64,000 nt of DNA from Alisma plantago-aquatica (taxonomy: Eukaryota; Streptophyta; Magnoliopsida; Alismatales; Alismataceae), in NCBI GenBank assembly GCA_963693085.1, contig OY856409.1, forward strand, positions 1,338,916,915-1,338,980,914. Direction: 5' to 3'. The translations under genes were made by a program, and so were the position numbers. Positions 12,586-24,270 of the stretch are shown here, piece after piece. How positions within the stretch are numbered: the first letter of the stretch is position 1; each line of letters begins with the position of its first letter. A model generated the notes under the pieces. It searched no databases, was not told the DNA's origin, and was given only the letters and a program-made list of their open reading frames with translations.

Positions 12586-15389
12586 AATATATATATTATA
12601 TATAAAATGATATATATTTGTTGGTAGGGTGGCAAAAAAATCTAATTAAATATGATTGGAACCAACTTAACTCTGACCAATAAGAAAATTACGGGTTTTT
12701 TGGGGTATGTCTAGTTTTGGGTTAGGCCTGGTCAAATTCAATTTGGGTTTCATATATTGTGTCTATTTTTTTGGAAATTTATGATATTTAAAATAAAATT
12801 GAGTTGTAGGTTATAATGGTATATTTTTAGTATTACAGTGGAAAAAAGTCTGACAATCTAAACCAACTTAATCTGACCTAATCTAAAATTATATATTTTT
12901 TGGGGTATGTTCGTACTTTAATTCGGGCCAAGTCATCGATCGAGTTCGGTTCCATTTGGGTTGAGTAGGTTCAAGCTGATTTGTGTCCATCTTGGGTTGG
13001 GGTCGGGTCAAAATTCAAATTTTCACATTTGTTTCTTTTATCTTTTAATTTGGTATTAATAATATTATTGTATTTGTAATGTTTAGGTAATTACGGAATA
13101 AAATATGTTTATAATGTCGGTTATATTCTTGAAACCGACCGTTTCAATTTTGAGCATTTTAAAAACTATCGATAAAAAGTTGGGTTTTTTTTTAATCAAA
13201 CCCCACAAGCTGGACACAATCATAATTGACCCAAACTAGACTTGACCCAAATAAATTATCGGATGAAATGTGCCCTATACACTAGTACAGATATCACATT
13301 TAACGTCGGTTAAATATGACTTTTGACATCAATTTCCAAGCGACACCCAAGTGTGTGACACTAAAAGTAGATGTCTTCAGTGTCGGTTATAAAACTGGTG
13401 ACATAGATTCGTCCCCAATTGTAACTAAAAAAACCGCCAGCAGTGGGACCATTGACGTCAGTTATTCATTCAAAACCGATACCATTCTCCATCCCGAATA
13501 AAAAAATTGGTCCCCGGTTAGACCATAGTTGTTGGTTTTCTATAAATAACTGATTCTGTCGACCTCAACTTATTGACCGTTTTTTAGATAACCTAAAAAT
13601 AACTGACACCATTAGAACAAAAGGCGTCGATTTATTATAATTAAGCGATGAGTTGGACATTTGTTGTCAGTTTTTTTTTCATTTAACTGACAACTATGTT
13701 TTGTTTTGTTTTTCTTATCAGCTTGCAAACCTGTTGTTCGGTTGGTCAGCAGGATGCAGAACCTATAGTTCTGAACTGTAGGTTTACAACATCTTCTGAT
13801 TTCAGCAACCAACATGCCATAAACCTGTAATATTAACAAGATAGACAATATTATATGTAGATCATGTGATTCACACACATGTATAAGCACATTTAATTCA
13901 TTCATATAATTCACACACATGTAGAAATGTGTAGTTCCATTCATTCCTCCATCTCATATTCACACACATGTAGCAACATGCAGTTCTATTCATTCATCTT
14001 TTTTCACATTCACACACATGTAGAAGCACATTCATTCATTCATCCATCTTCACATTCACACACATGTATATAGATAAGACAATTCAAAAAAAAATCATTC
14101 AGACATGTATATATAAGTGTGTCTTTCAAAGTTTAACATGTCATCAAATACAGAAATAATATTATGACATCAAAGTTTAGAAATGTCATTCTTTATCATC
14201 ATCATCGTCGCCGTCATTAGTAATCCAATGATAATCAAAAATTTCCAGCGCTTCTAAGGCTTTTGCCCATTGTTCTCTTATATCATCTAATTGTTACATC
14301 ATATAGGGACTATGTACATCTAATAACTTTTCACATGTAGTGAAGTCACTAGTTTTAAACACATGCAAAGAGAATGATGTATATATATAATTAATAAGAT
14401 TGATATATTTCATATTATCTAATGAGACTATATAATACATGTTGTATGTTATCGATTTCCAATGCAGCATATCTAATAATTAGGTCCATATATTGCATCA
14501 CGTAGTATGCACATGCCCAGTCATTGTCTTATTTAGCACACTATAAATTTCAACATATAAAATGTTAATAAATAAAAATAAGCATATTCACATAAATAAT
14601 ATATACATTGGAGTCAGGAAATTACATTCACATTCTCCCAAACTAATGGATTATTCTTTGTCTTACACATGTTTCCTCTAGATTTTTTGAAATCTTTTAA
14701 ATTTGTACATGTTAATGTAACACATTAAATTGCATTACTAAATAGTAATGTAATAATCGATGTTAACAGATATAAATATGAAAAAAAAAATATGTGAATA
14801 ATGACATTTTCATTATGTGTCTATGCATGTCTAATTGCTTCCCCTCGGGATCTAGATAATAAACAGTGAACATCTTGGGGACAATAACCAGTAACTACCA
14901 ATGCTTACCACTAAAGATAAGAAAGTTAAAAATATATAACTCAAAATCTATAATAAAATGTAATTTTCTTAAGTTCAAATTATAAGCTAAGTAAACTTAC
15001 TTAACATTGAATGGAGCTATTATCACGTTCTTCTTTTTTTTACCAAAATATTTAAAAGCGACAGAGTAGTATAAGGTAACTGATGAAGGGTCTTTATGTA
15101 CAAGACTAATTAAAGATGGAATTAGAAATCCCACATGGGTAAATGAAAATTCTATACAAATCTTGTGTAAGTGGCTACAAAACATATATTACGTATGCAT
15201 TAATATATAAAAAACTAGATCACCATATATAAAATAAGGTATATAGATATATAAACAAGTTCTCACCATATCCATAGCTTTATCATACATGTATTCAACC
15301 AATCATACCTAAATAACTCTAAAATATCTTGTATAAATATAGTGTTATCGTATGATTGGCCTGCAACATCCTCCGGAATATAAACATTT

Positions 15390-17854
15390 ATAGGACAATG
15401 TTTGTTATATTTGCACATCCATATTGAATACCCCTACAATTAGGACCTATCGAGTCGTATAAGTCATTTGGAATCCAACTAGGTACTGCAGGGGGAGGTG
15501 GAGGTGGAGGCGGAGCTATAGCGGGTTTCTTCCTTTTCTCCTGTATATATAATTTCATATCAATTGACTTGTATATACACATTAACAAATTAATGTAATG
15601 TAAATTTACCATACAAGATCAGTATAGGTGACATCTATTTCGGGCCACAATATCACTCCGCCTTCTGCTTCACCAAGTGTGTCAGCATATGGGTGGGCAT
15701 ATGGCAATGGATGTTGCCTCCAATAAGGGAACACAAGCATCGGGCTCACACGAACCACACAATCGGGTACTGGAGTGCCATGAATCGTGTGCCCTAGAAG
15801 GTGTGGATAAGCCTCGGCCTCTGCCAGTGGCGGAACTAGGAAATTACACCAAGGGGGGCTGAAATTATGTATGTGTCCATTTTAGCACATGGGGGTTGAT
15901 TAAAAAAATGACACTGGGAATGGAGCATGTGTCACTTAGCAGGGGAGAGCAGTTATCTACCACTCCAGCTATGTTCTTTTCTTATAATCCTATACGCATA
16001 CATTCTATTTAGCTATATAGTGAGTTATATTTCATTCTTAAAGATAGCTACTACTACTAATTTATTGGGGGGAGGGGGGATAAAGCCCCGGCAACCCCTG
16101 GCCTCTACAACGACGAATTCTTTGAATCTTAGATGGCATGACCTCAACCCCTACAAATTTACATAGAGTATGTTATATACATATATACATAAATATATCA
16201 TCTTGAAAAGACTAGCTACTATGTCACAAAAATACTTACAGCAGACATGCTAGGTGGTGGGTCTATAGGATTACTCCCAACCACCTCTACCGTACGGGAA
16301 GAGAGACTCCCGCCACTTGCTCATTGCTTCATGGAGTCTCTTATCAAGTACTTCCTCGACTCTCTTATCAAGTGATTCCTCAAATCTCCTATCAATTAAC
16401 TCATCTACCTATACATGGACAAAAGAAATGCTAGCTTTTAATTATTGAATTCCCTTTGTAATAACATTCTAAAAAAAGAATAGGTTACCTCAGCTTTTAA
16501 AAATCCTGCTTCTGGGACATGTTTGCATTGTGATGGCCCAAAGAACGCTTTCATGCCCACACCAGCGCCTGCAGTCCTAACACGTCCAGGATACTCTGGG
16601 TTACCAAGAGAAACTGTCAATTCATCCCTTGTGTCCTCAGGGATGAACTTGCCTTACTTCCTCTGCTCGTGAAGCTCTCGCTAATAGCCATCAATAGAAA
16701 TTGGTAAGTAAACATATTAATCATCAATATCGATTACTCTAAGAGTTGAATTCTACCATTTTTGCATCCGCCTCAGCAGTTGCGGGCTTGGTTATATCTC
16801 CTTTCTTGTTTTACCTCTCAGTTATCCACACAGTATGGTGAGATAGAGGTGCAAGAGTAACAGTAGAGGACTCACCAGTCTCCTGAGTAGTAGAAGACTC
16901 AGCAGCAGCAGCAGCTAGTAGTTTTTGGTGAACGCCTGCATAGGCACTTGGACCCATCGTGTGGTCATGCACATTCAATGCACGTCTTGCTTTTTGAGCA
17001 TCGTTGATAGCCTTATTAGTAAGCACATTGAATTGGTTAGTAACACTAAAGGTCAATTGTGAATAGGTGAATTCATAAGAATGTATATTAATTAAATTGG
17101 GAGTGATGTGTAATACCTTGAATTCATCAGTATTTCTCTTGGCAACAAATGCCTCCCAGACATTCGGGTTCAGATAGTTCCATTACTCAGTGGCTGACTT
17201 CTTCCTATTCTCAGCATCTTGTATGTATATTTGAGTGAGATTTACCCTATAGTTCCTTAGGACCCTCCCACAGTGTTGCATCACCTTTTTACCATGTAGG
17301 CTTTCATCCAGTTCAAATATACTCTACAAAATTTCATATATTTAATAGACTAGTATCCTAAAAATTAGTATTCTGCAAAATAGAATTACAAATGATAATA
17401 ACTCACACATAGTTCTTTCCATACCAAGTCTTTCTTTCTTTTAGGAACTTTATGCTAAGAATATTCTAAATTAGGACTACAATGGCTATGAGTAAGAATC
17501 TCAATATATGAAATAAACGAGTTGTGGTTCACTCCAACTGGATTTCCTGCATGATCAAAATCCACAGCCAGTTTTGGTCCATTGCCCCTTTGTTGTAGTA
17601 ACTTGTTCATCATAGTGATGCCCCTCACTTTTTCAAAAAAAAATTTCTGCTCATCAAGTACCACAAGGTTTTCAGGGGGTACATCCTCAACCTAAAAATT
17701 GACCAAAAAACACTTATAGGATATAACTTATAAATGGACATATAGCTAGAAATATAGGATATATTTTAAAACTTACATTGTGAGGCATTGCCTCATTGAT
17801 ATCCTCACCCTCATGGTAATCATCATTACGATCATCATACTCATGATCAGCCAT
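15390..17854 (-). pseudogene. Second CACTA gene (Transposase_24 / TNPA-like), broken
   Basis: A start is visible at 17854 (protein begins 'MADHEYDDRNDDYHEG', acidic). It is followed by a good donor (CAAT|GTAAGT, exon end 17777) and acceptor (exon start 17691), which joins in frame to 'VEDVPPENLVVLDEQKF'. The next part, 'QQRGNGPKLAVDFDHAGNPVG' around 17530-17610, resembles the Transposase_24/Ptta family carried by plant CACTA elements. An in-frame TAG follows at about 17455. Further family-like pieces occur at 17150-17110 ('NPNVWEAFVAKRNTDEF') and 17056-16811. The distal part includes an eight-proline run near 15500 and is split by a small hAT. The product would bind element ends; this copy looks dead. 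Confidence 0.6.
15825..16100. mobile_element. Small hAT-like MITE inside the CACTA second gene
   Basis: A 276-bp insertion starts CAGTGGCGGAACTAGG. The reverse complement of its end starts CAGGGGTTGCCGGGG. It is flanked by GCCTCTGC (15817-15824) and GCCTCTAC (16101-16108), a 7/8 match of the 8-bp size made by hAT transposases. It contains two G-rich runs. It is the innermost layer of the nest A > C > CACTA > hAT. Confidence 0.6.
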
Positions 17855-17989
17855 TTGAAAGTGTCATGAAAAAAGTCATATATTTAACATTTAACATAAC
17901 TAGAAGATAATATAACATTGTAAAGTTCACATTGATGTAACATTCAAAAAATAAAACATATAAAAAAATAAAAACATGCCTCTAATACT

Positions 17990-20900
17990 GCAATCTTTTA
18001 TCAATTAACATTCATTCGGTGTGATCTCCGTGCACATATAAGTCATCGTTAGCTTCAATATTTGGTGTTGGAAACCCAAGTGAGAATAGACTCGAGTCAT
18101 CATACTTATCATAGTACTCTTCTTCATATATAGGATCTTCAATGAACTATCTTTTACCATGAAGAACAACTGACCATTTTTCATTTGCAGGATCATCGAT
18201 ATAAAATACTTGTTTCTCATGTGATGTCAATATGAATGGTTCACCCTTCTAGCAAATCTTTTCAAAGTTCACTAATGTGAAACCCAATTCATCCACTATA
18301 ACTCCTTTGGTGTTATCAACCCAATTACATTTAAAGAGTGGAATTCTAAAATCTACGTAGTCAAACTCCCATATGTCTTCAATGACACTGTAATATGATA
18401 TTTTAGCTTCATGTTGACTCTTATCCTTTACACCGGCAAAAAACAATGAAGACGCTTGAAGGGTGACCCCACTATTTTGGACGACGTTCTTATCCTTTTG
18501 ATGCTATGTGTAATATGAGAACCCATTTATGTCAAACCCTTCATAAGACATAATATTCATTTTTGGTTTAAAGGCAAGGCATTTGATATTTTCAGTAATA
18601 TTATTTGGTGTTTGAGATAGTTGATATAAGACTTTATCTTCAAACCACTTAATAAATGTCTTGTTATGCTCTCTAGTAAACCACATTGAATTGGCTCAAG
18701 GATATTGTTTCTTGATGAAATTGGTATGTTCTACGATATAAACACTCACTTCATCGATGTTGTGTAAAATATACAAGTGAGCTTGTTCCAACAGCTCATG
18801 GTTGATTACTTTCATCCGTGATCCTAAAATCCCTTTTCCAAAATACTCCTCAATATTCTTGTCATCTACAGGAGCCTCATTACCACTTAGAAAGTCATTA
18901 CAAAAATCTATAACCTCTCTCACCACATAACCCTCAATAATACTCCCTTCAGGCCGATAACGATTTAGAACATTATCTTTAAAAATGCTCATGTATCATT
19001 TAAAAGGATACATCCAATATAAGAAAATTGGTCCCAACATTTTCACTTCCCTAGTCAAGTAGACAACAAGATGTACCATGATATCAAAGAACGAAGGAGG
19101 AAAATACATCTCAAGCTGACATAGGGTAACAACCACTTCTCTTTGCAACTTATCGAGAGTCTCAGGATTAATAACTTTGCTGCACAGACTGTTGAAGAAG
19201 AAACAAAGTCTGGTAAATGCAAACCTTACATGCTTCAGCAGTATAGATCAAATTGCCACGAGCAATATTTGTTACATTAGAGTGTGAAAATCATGAGATT
19301 TAAGACCTATCAGCTTTAGATCTGTCATTGATACCAATCTACGAATGTTGAATGAGTAACCATGTGACACCTTAACATTAACCAAGTACTCACAAAAAGT
19401 TTCTTCTCCTTTCTAGACAATGTGTAATAGGAAGGAGGTAAATATATTCTCTGATCACTACTAACTACTTCTTTTAATTTTGTCATTATTCCCATTTCAC
19501 GTAGGTCCATTCTGAATTTGATCCCATCTTTAGTCTCACCTGGTATATTCAACAGAGTACCAATGACGCTATCACAGACATTTTTTTCAACATACATGAC
19601 ATCGATACAATGACTGATTGCCAAAGAACTCCAATAAGGAAGATCTCAAAATATTGACTTCTACTTGAATAAAGATTTTTCACTCTGTGTGGCCATGGTA
19701 CATTGTGATCTCTTACCAAATTTATTGACAAAGTCTTCTACTCTTTCATAAACAACATCCCCTAATATAGGTTTAGGCGCACTCCATTCCTCATTCCATC
19801 CATTGAACACTTTGCGCAACCTTCAGTACGGATGGAATTTTGGAAGAAACCTTTGATGACCAAGATATACAGTCTTGCTGTCATGTTTTAGTCGTAATGA
19901 ATCAGTGTTCTCTTCACATATAGGACATGCTTTAGATCATTTGACAGTTGATCCAGACAAATTCACATATGTCGAAAGTCATTAACAGTGCAAAACAACA
20001 TAGCATGCAAATGAAATGTCTCTTCACATGGAGCATCATAGGTCATCACACAATCACTCCAGAATTTCTTTAAGTCATCAATCAAAGGTTCAAGATAAAT
20101 GTCGATATCATTTCCATGTTGTTTAGGGCTCGATATCAACAACAACAACATAACATACTTATTTTTCATACACAACTAGGGAGAAAGATTATATATAACA
20201 AGCATAACATGCCAAGTCCTATGTTGGTTGCTCAATGTCCCGTATGGATTCATCCCATCAGTACAAAGCCCAAGTCTTAGATTCCTGACTTCTTCACCAA
20301 ATTTAGGGTATAATAAATCAATATTCTTCCACTGTGGGGAATCATACGCATGTTGTAGGATCCCGTCATTATTTTTCTTAACCTCTGCATGCCACCTCAA
20401 ATTCTTCACATCTATTGGATTGGCAAACAAGCGTTGAAACTATGGTATTATAGGTAGATACCAAATCACCTTGGAAGGAGAACCAGTTTTGAACTTCCCT
20501 GGAGTCATCATTTTATACCTTGACACACCACATTTTGGACAATCTTTCAAATCCACATAGTCATTTTAAAATAATACATAATCATTCAGGCATGTGTGTA
20601 TCTTCTTGGACTCCATTCCCATTGGGCACAATAATTTCTTTAACTCGTATGTTGAGATTGGCAGCTCATTTCCTTCAAGAAGAATTTCTTTCAACAAAGA
20701 CAACAATGACGTGAAGCTTTTTTCGCTCCATCTATTGTTAGCCTTTAGCTTATACAATCTCAACACATCGCTAAGCTTTATAAACTTAGTATAACCTGTG
20801 TATAACGGTCTCTCAGCATCATGCATAATGTTCCTAAACATGGGAGGTGGATCGGTGTGCTCTACCCCACAACTATCCAGCATCTCATCAATGATGTCTA

Positions 20901-21198
20901 CTGGAACTGGTCCGTTCACATCTACATTATCAGAGGCATTTTTTTCTTCCATAAAAGCACTGCTATCGACATCTACTAATTTCAGGTTTGAAATCTCTCC
21001 ATTTCAGTACCATTTTGTATAGCCTTATACAATCACATTGCACATGACATGACTTTTGATTTATCGTAATGCCTACATGGACAGTAGAACCTATCTCCAG
21101 GTTGTTTCCTATGTTCCTCCGCAAATCTAATAAACTAATCAAGACCGGAAATAAACTCTGGGGTGCAGCGATTTGGAATGGACATCCATGATCTATAT
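17990..21198 (-). pseudogene. CACTA tnp2 transposase, degenerate
   Basis: The family order is complete but spread over shifting frames. The N-terminal transposase-associated domain (about 21195-21000: 'RSWMSIPNRCTPEF', then 'FYCPCRHYDKSKVMSCAM') lies in a frame with at least two stops. Next come 20566-20952 ('HDAERPLYTGYTKF'), the tnp2 core 20430-19963 ('GLCTDGMNPYGTLSNQH', 'NDIDIYLEPLIDDLK'), 19731-19325 ('DVMYVEKNVCDSVIGTLLN'), a DUF4218 part (19140-18696, 'NRYRPEGSIIEGYVVREV') and DUF4216 (18446-18249, 'FRIPLFKCNWVDN'). It ends near 17990 with 'DDLYVHGDHTE'. In an active element this enzyme cuts the CACTA ends. The stops and frame breaks make this copy inactive. Confidence 0.85.
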
Positions 21199-21226
21199 AT
21201 TCTATGATCAAAGAGAAAACAAGTAT

Positions 21227-21345
21227 ATATTAGGGTTTAGGTATTACATATTAATTTAAGGGTTTAGCGTTAAAAGATTAGGGTTTAGGGTTAAAAGATC
21301 TAAATATTAGGGTTTAGGATTAAAAGATTAGGGTTTAGGGTTAAA
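21227..21345 (+). repeat. Degenerate telomere-like (TTTAGGG) minisatellite
   Basis: Repeated 'ttagggtttagggttaaaagat' units, about 22 bp each and imperfect, lie just upstream (on the minus strand) of the tnp2 start region. TTTAGGG is the plant telomere repeat. Here the motif is interspersed with 'ttaaaagat', so it is more likely a local minisatellite in the element leader than a true interstitial telomere. A (TA)n run follows at 21365-21394. Confidence 0.6.
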
Positions 21346-21362
21346 AGATTAGATTTCATGGT

Positions 21363-21397
<35 letters not shown>

Positions 21398-22133
21398 AAT
21401 GTGTACCACCTATCCCATTCTTGAATACTAAATCTATTAGTAAGTGTATAAAGTGTATTGGGTTTTCAAAAAATATTTGGCAGCATTTCCCCAGTGTTCT
21501 CTAAGTAAACCGATGTGCATGGGCAAATGTCCACCAACATATGTAGTTAGAGAACAAATGGGGAGGTGCTGACGAAACATCATGAAAACTGAATACACAT
21601 TATACACTTACATTCTAAGTGAGATTAAGTGTTCAAGAATGGTCCCAAACCAGGGACTATTCAAGATTTACTCCTAATGAGTAAATCTCAGATGGGTTTC
21701 TAGGCCATAATATAATGTTGTCATTTATATACCTACGATCCTAGTTTCACGGTTCATATCCTAGGTTGATTTATAATAGCAACGTCTTGTAGTCTTAATC
21801 ATACCCTAGTCTAGGTACCATATTCTATAACATTGATTTCAACATCTCCAATGTACATGCATGTTCATCATCAAGATAATCATTATACATAAATATAGGT
21901 ATCTTATCATTTATAATTTATTTCAAAATTTTAAACTAGCTCATGCATTATCACCATCAATCCACATCTTACAATATGGATTCATGTAAATGTTAGGGTG
22001 ACACATCACTACTAAATCAGAGATCTAACATTAGGGTTTTATTTGATTCCTGGCTCAAACATTCATATTCATTTATTGATACAGGGGCTATTGGGGGATA
22101 AGAAACTTACCTATAGCAGTAGGGGAAGCAGTC

Positions 22134-22229
22134 GGGCGGCGTTGAGCTCCAAAGATTCGGCGGTGTTGAGCTCTAAAGCTCTGACGGCGTTGAGCTCCAA
22201 AGCTCCGGCGGTGTTGAGTGCAGCAGCTC
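22134..22229. repeat. 24-bp tandem repeat, four units, GC-rich
   Basis: Four consecutive 24-bp units are variants of 'cggcggtgttgagctc' plus 'caaagctc'. They lie in a GC-rich island (about 22100-22450) that contrasts with the AT-rich surroundings. The island sits between the transposase start and the 'gtcggtt'-rich right end of the CACTA, so it is probably the element's promoter or leader region. The unit length is a multiple of three, but there is no evidence that it is translated. Confidence 0.7.
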
Positions 22230-22758
22230 CTCAAGTTGTGAGCATAGAAGCTCACTCCGTCGGCATCCTCAGGCGGTGAGCACAACAGCTCATCGGCGTC
22301 CTCAGGCCCAAGCTCCTCGCGGTGGCAGGCGAGCGGAGATAGAACGGCAGCGTGCGGCAGATAAGCGGATGGAGTAGGGGAGGAGCGGAGGCGACACCTG
22401 GAAGATAGAGATCGGCGGCGCGGCGAGCGACAACGGAATCACCAGACCTAGCTAGTGAAATCGGGAATGAAATAAAGAAGGGGAAGAGTCTGGTTTGTGT
22501 TGGTCCTATTAAGTTAACAATAGGCGTCGGTTATTAAAAAATTCCAACGCTTAAAACCAATAGGCGTCGGTCACAACTAAAAACTGACATCTATCTGCAA
22601 CTATAAACAAAAAAATGTGTACCCAGTCAGGGTGTTTGTCGTCGGTTTCTAGATACAACAACCAGCGTCTATCCATATAACCTGACAAAAAAAATGTTCT
22701 TGAGTTACGATCATAATTGTCGGTTGCCAACCAAAAACCGATACCAAATAGGCAAATT

Positions 22759-22774
22759 GGGGGGGGGGGGGGGG
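22759..22774 (+). repeat. Poly-G run (16 G)
   Basis: Sixteen consecutive G residues lie in the subterminal region of the CACTA right end. The run could form a quadruplex. It is also a spot where the assembled length may be wrong. Confidence 0.8.
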
Positions 22775-24270
22775 TATTTTCGTGAGGACAACGCGCGAAC
22801 ACACATCCTCGTCGGTTCTTTGGTAAAAACCAACGACATATGAGGGGATAAATTTTGCCTCACGAAGGATATTTAGTCGTCGGTTCCTTGTCAAAATCTG
22901 ACGATTACTTAGGGATAAAAATTTCACGAGGGCTTGGCGCGAAACATATGTCGTCAGTTTTAGTACAACCGATGTCGAATTGAAAATTTTGGAGGTAAAT
23001 TTTTTTTCCTGGAAAATTGTATTTCGTGGGTGATTTTGGATGTCAATTTTTATGTCAACAAACCGACGTTAAAGAAAAAGTGATACACGTGTCTTTTGTA
23101 AATCGTACGGCCTTCACATATAGGTGACAGTTGTCATTTTTAGCCGACGTCGTAGTATAGTGGTGTCGGTTTTTTTAAATTTTACCGACGCCATCAAATG
23201 TGACCTTATATGTCATTTATGTACTAGTGATATTTCAAACAAACCTTTGATATTCCAATATTTTGATATTAGATCGGGTTCGGTTAGTTTTGGTCAAATA
23301 AGAATATACTCCACATTATGTATAAATTTTATTTCACATCAGTTTAAATTTATAAATATATTTTTTGATTAATATTGTATCAAAAAGAAAAAGAAAAAAA
23401 AAGTGAAAATTCGTTTCTTGACCCAGTCCAAATCCAAATTGAATACAACCCAGCTCGAACATATTCATCCTAAACGAAATATGGCCTGATCTGAATTGAC
23501 CCAAACCAAATTTGACCAGGCCTGAGCAGAAACTCGAACATACCCCAAAAAACTCGTAATTTTCTTATCAGGTCAAATTAAGTTGGTTCCAATTGCATCT
23601 AATCAGACTTCCTTACAAGAATATATATCATTTTATAATATATAATTGAGTAAATTACAAATTATCATTATTATATTAATAAATAATTAACATATATTAA
23701 GTAGGAACAAAGCAATGCATGGCAAAAAAGGAATAAGTCCATTCACCTACTCCGTCAACTTGTCGTGACGGAAAGTGATGCAGAGGGGGCTAACTAGAAT
23801 TCTTTAGAAAAGAGAGGGGGTCAGTTAGGATTAGAAGAAAAAAAAAAAGAGGGAGTATTCTGGAATTTCAAGAAAATCAAGGGAGTGTTTTCCTTAAAAA
23901 AAATCTACAATTTATGTGAAATGATGACATGTACATAGCAGATGATCCATATACTTATGGTTGTCAGTGATACGTCTGGATCAGTGAATCTGGTCCAGTC
24001 CGACCCGTACAAAACCAATAATGAGTTCTACTTTAACAACCTGAATCAAATGGGGGTTAATACGAAATGATTGAAATTTAGATTCAGGCAGGATTCGAGT
24101 TCTAACATTTAAAATTCGGATTGGTAGTTTGGTACGTCGCCTGTGGATGGGGGGGTCCTTTCTGGAATATATGATAAGTGGGAAAGGTGGTTAGAAATTT
24201 CTTATTGGTGAGGCGGTAATCAAGTATATAGGCAAACTAGAGGGGGTTTGGGAAAAAACTCTTTCTTTTG

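Larger units (their letters stand above)
13280..23229 (-). mobile_element. CACTA (En/Spm) DNA transposon with both ends and TSD
   Basis: The left end is CACTAGTACAGATATCACAT. The reverse complement of the right end is CACTAGTACATAAATGACAT. The element is flanked by a 3-bp duplication ATA at 13277-13279 and 23230-23232. Length is about 9.95 kb. Subterminal DNA at both ends is full of 'gtcggtt/aaccgac' words (13300-13680 and 22500-23210), the kind of repeat that the second En/Spm protein binds. Both element genes read on the minus strand: a tnp2 transposase (about 17990-21198) and a second gene (about 15390-17854). Both are broken. It sits inside element C. Confidence 0.93.
9475..23905. mobile_element. 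Non-autonomous Mutator-like element C (split by LINE and CACTA)
   Basis: It is bounded by perfect 9-bp duplications TACAATTTA at 9466-9474 and 23906-23914. The ends read GAGCTTTTTTCC and, in reverse complement, GATTTTTTTTAAGG. The left arm (9475-9755, resuming at about 12590-13030) matches the reverse complement of the right arm (23905 to about 23390). Shared words include 'tggacttattccttttt', 'taattatttattaatataat', 'aagaaaattacg' and 'ttttttggggtatgt'. Without its two insertions (LINE, CACTA) the element would be about 1.6 kb, close to B in size. It carries no transposase of its own and is therefore non-autonomous. Confidence 0.8.
6478..24261. mobile_element. Outer Mutator-like element A (heavily interrupted)
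   Basis: Its two arms are diverged inverted repeats. The left arm (6478 to about 6900) carries 'ccccctttagtttgcc' and, further in, 'gtcggatgggaccaaat...cagacgtatc'. The reverse complement of the right arm (24261 back to 23915) carries 'ccccctctagtttgcc' and 'gtcggactggaccagat...cagacgtatc'. The right end, in reverse complement, starts GAGTTTTTTCCC, as in elements B and C. Candidate 9-bp target duplications are ATTCTTTTC (6469-6477) and TTTCTTTTG (24262-24270), a 7/9 match. It has no transposase of its own. A 20-bp 'ataataaggagggtttagtt' unit is duplicated near 6925-6965. The element appears to be the oldest layer of the nest. Confidence 0.5.

Noticed and set aside
21227..21345. A true interstitial telomere
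   Set aside because: Only degenerate TTTAGGG units mixed with 'ttaaaagat' are present, inside a transposon leader.
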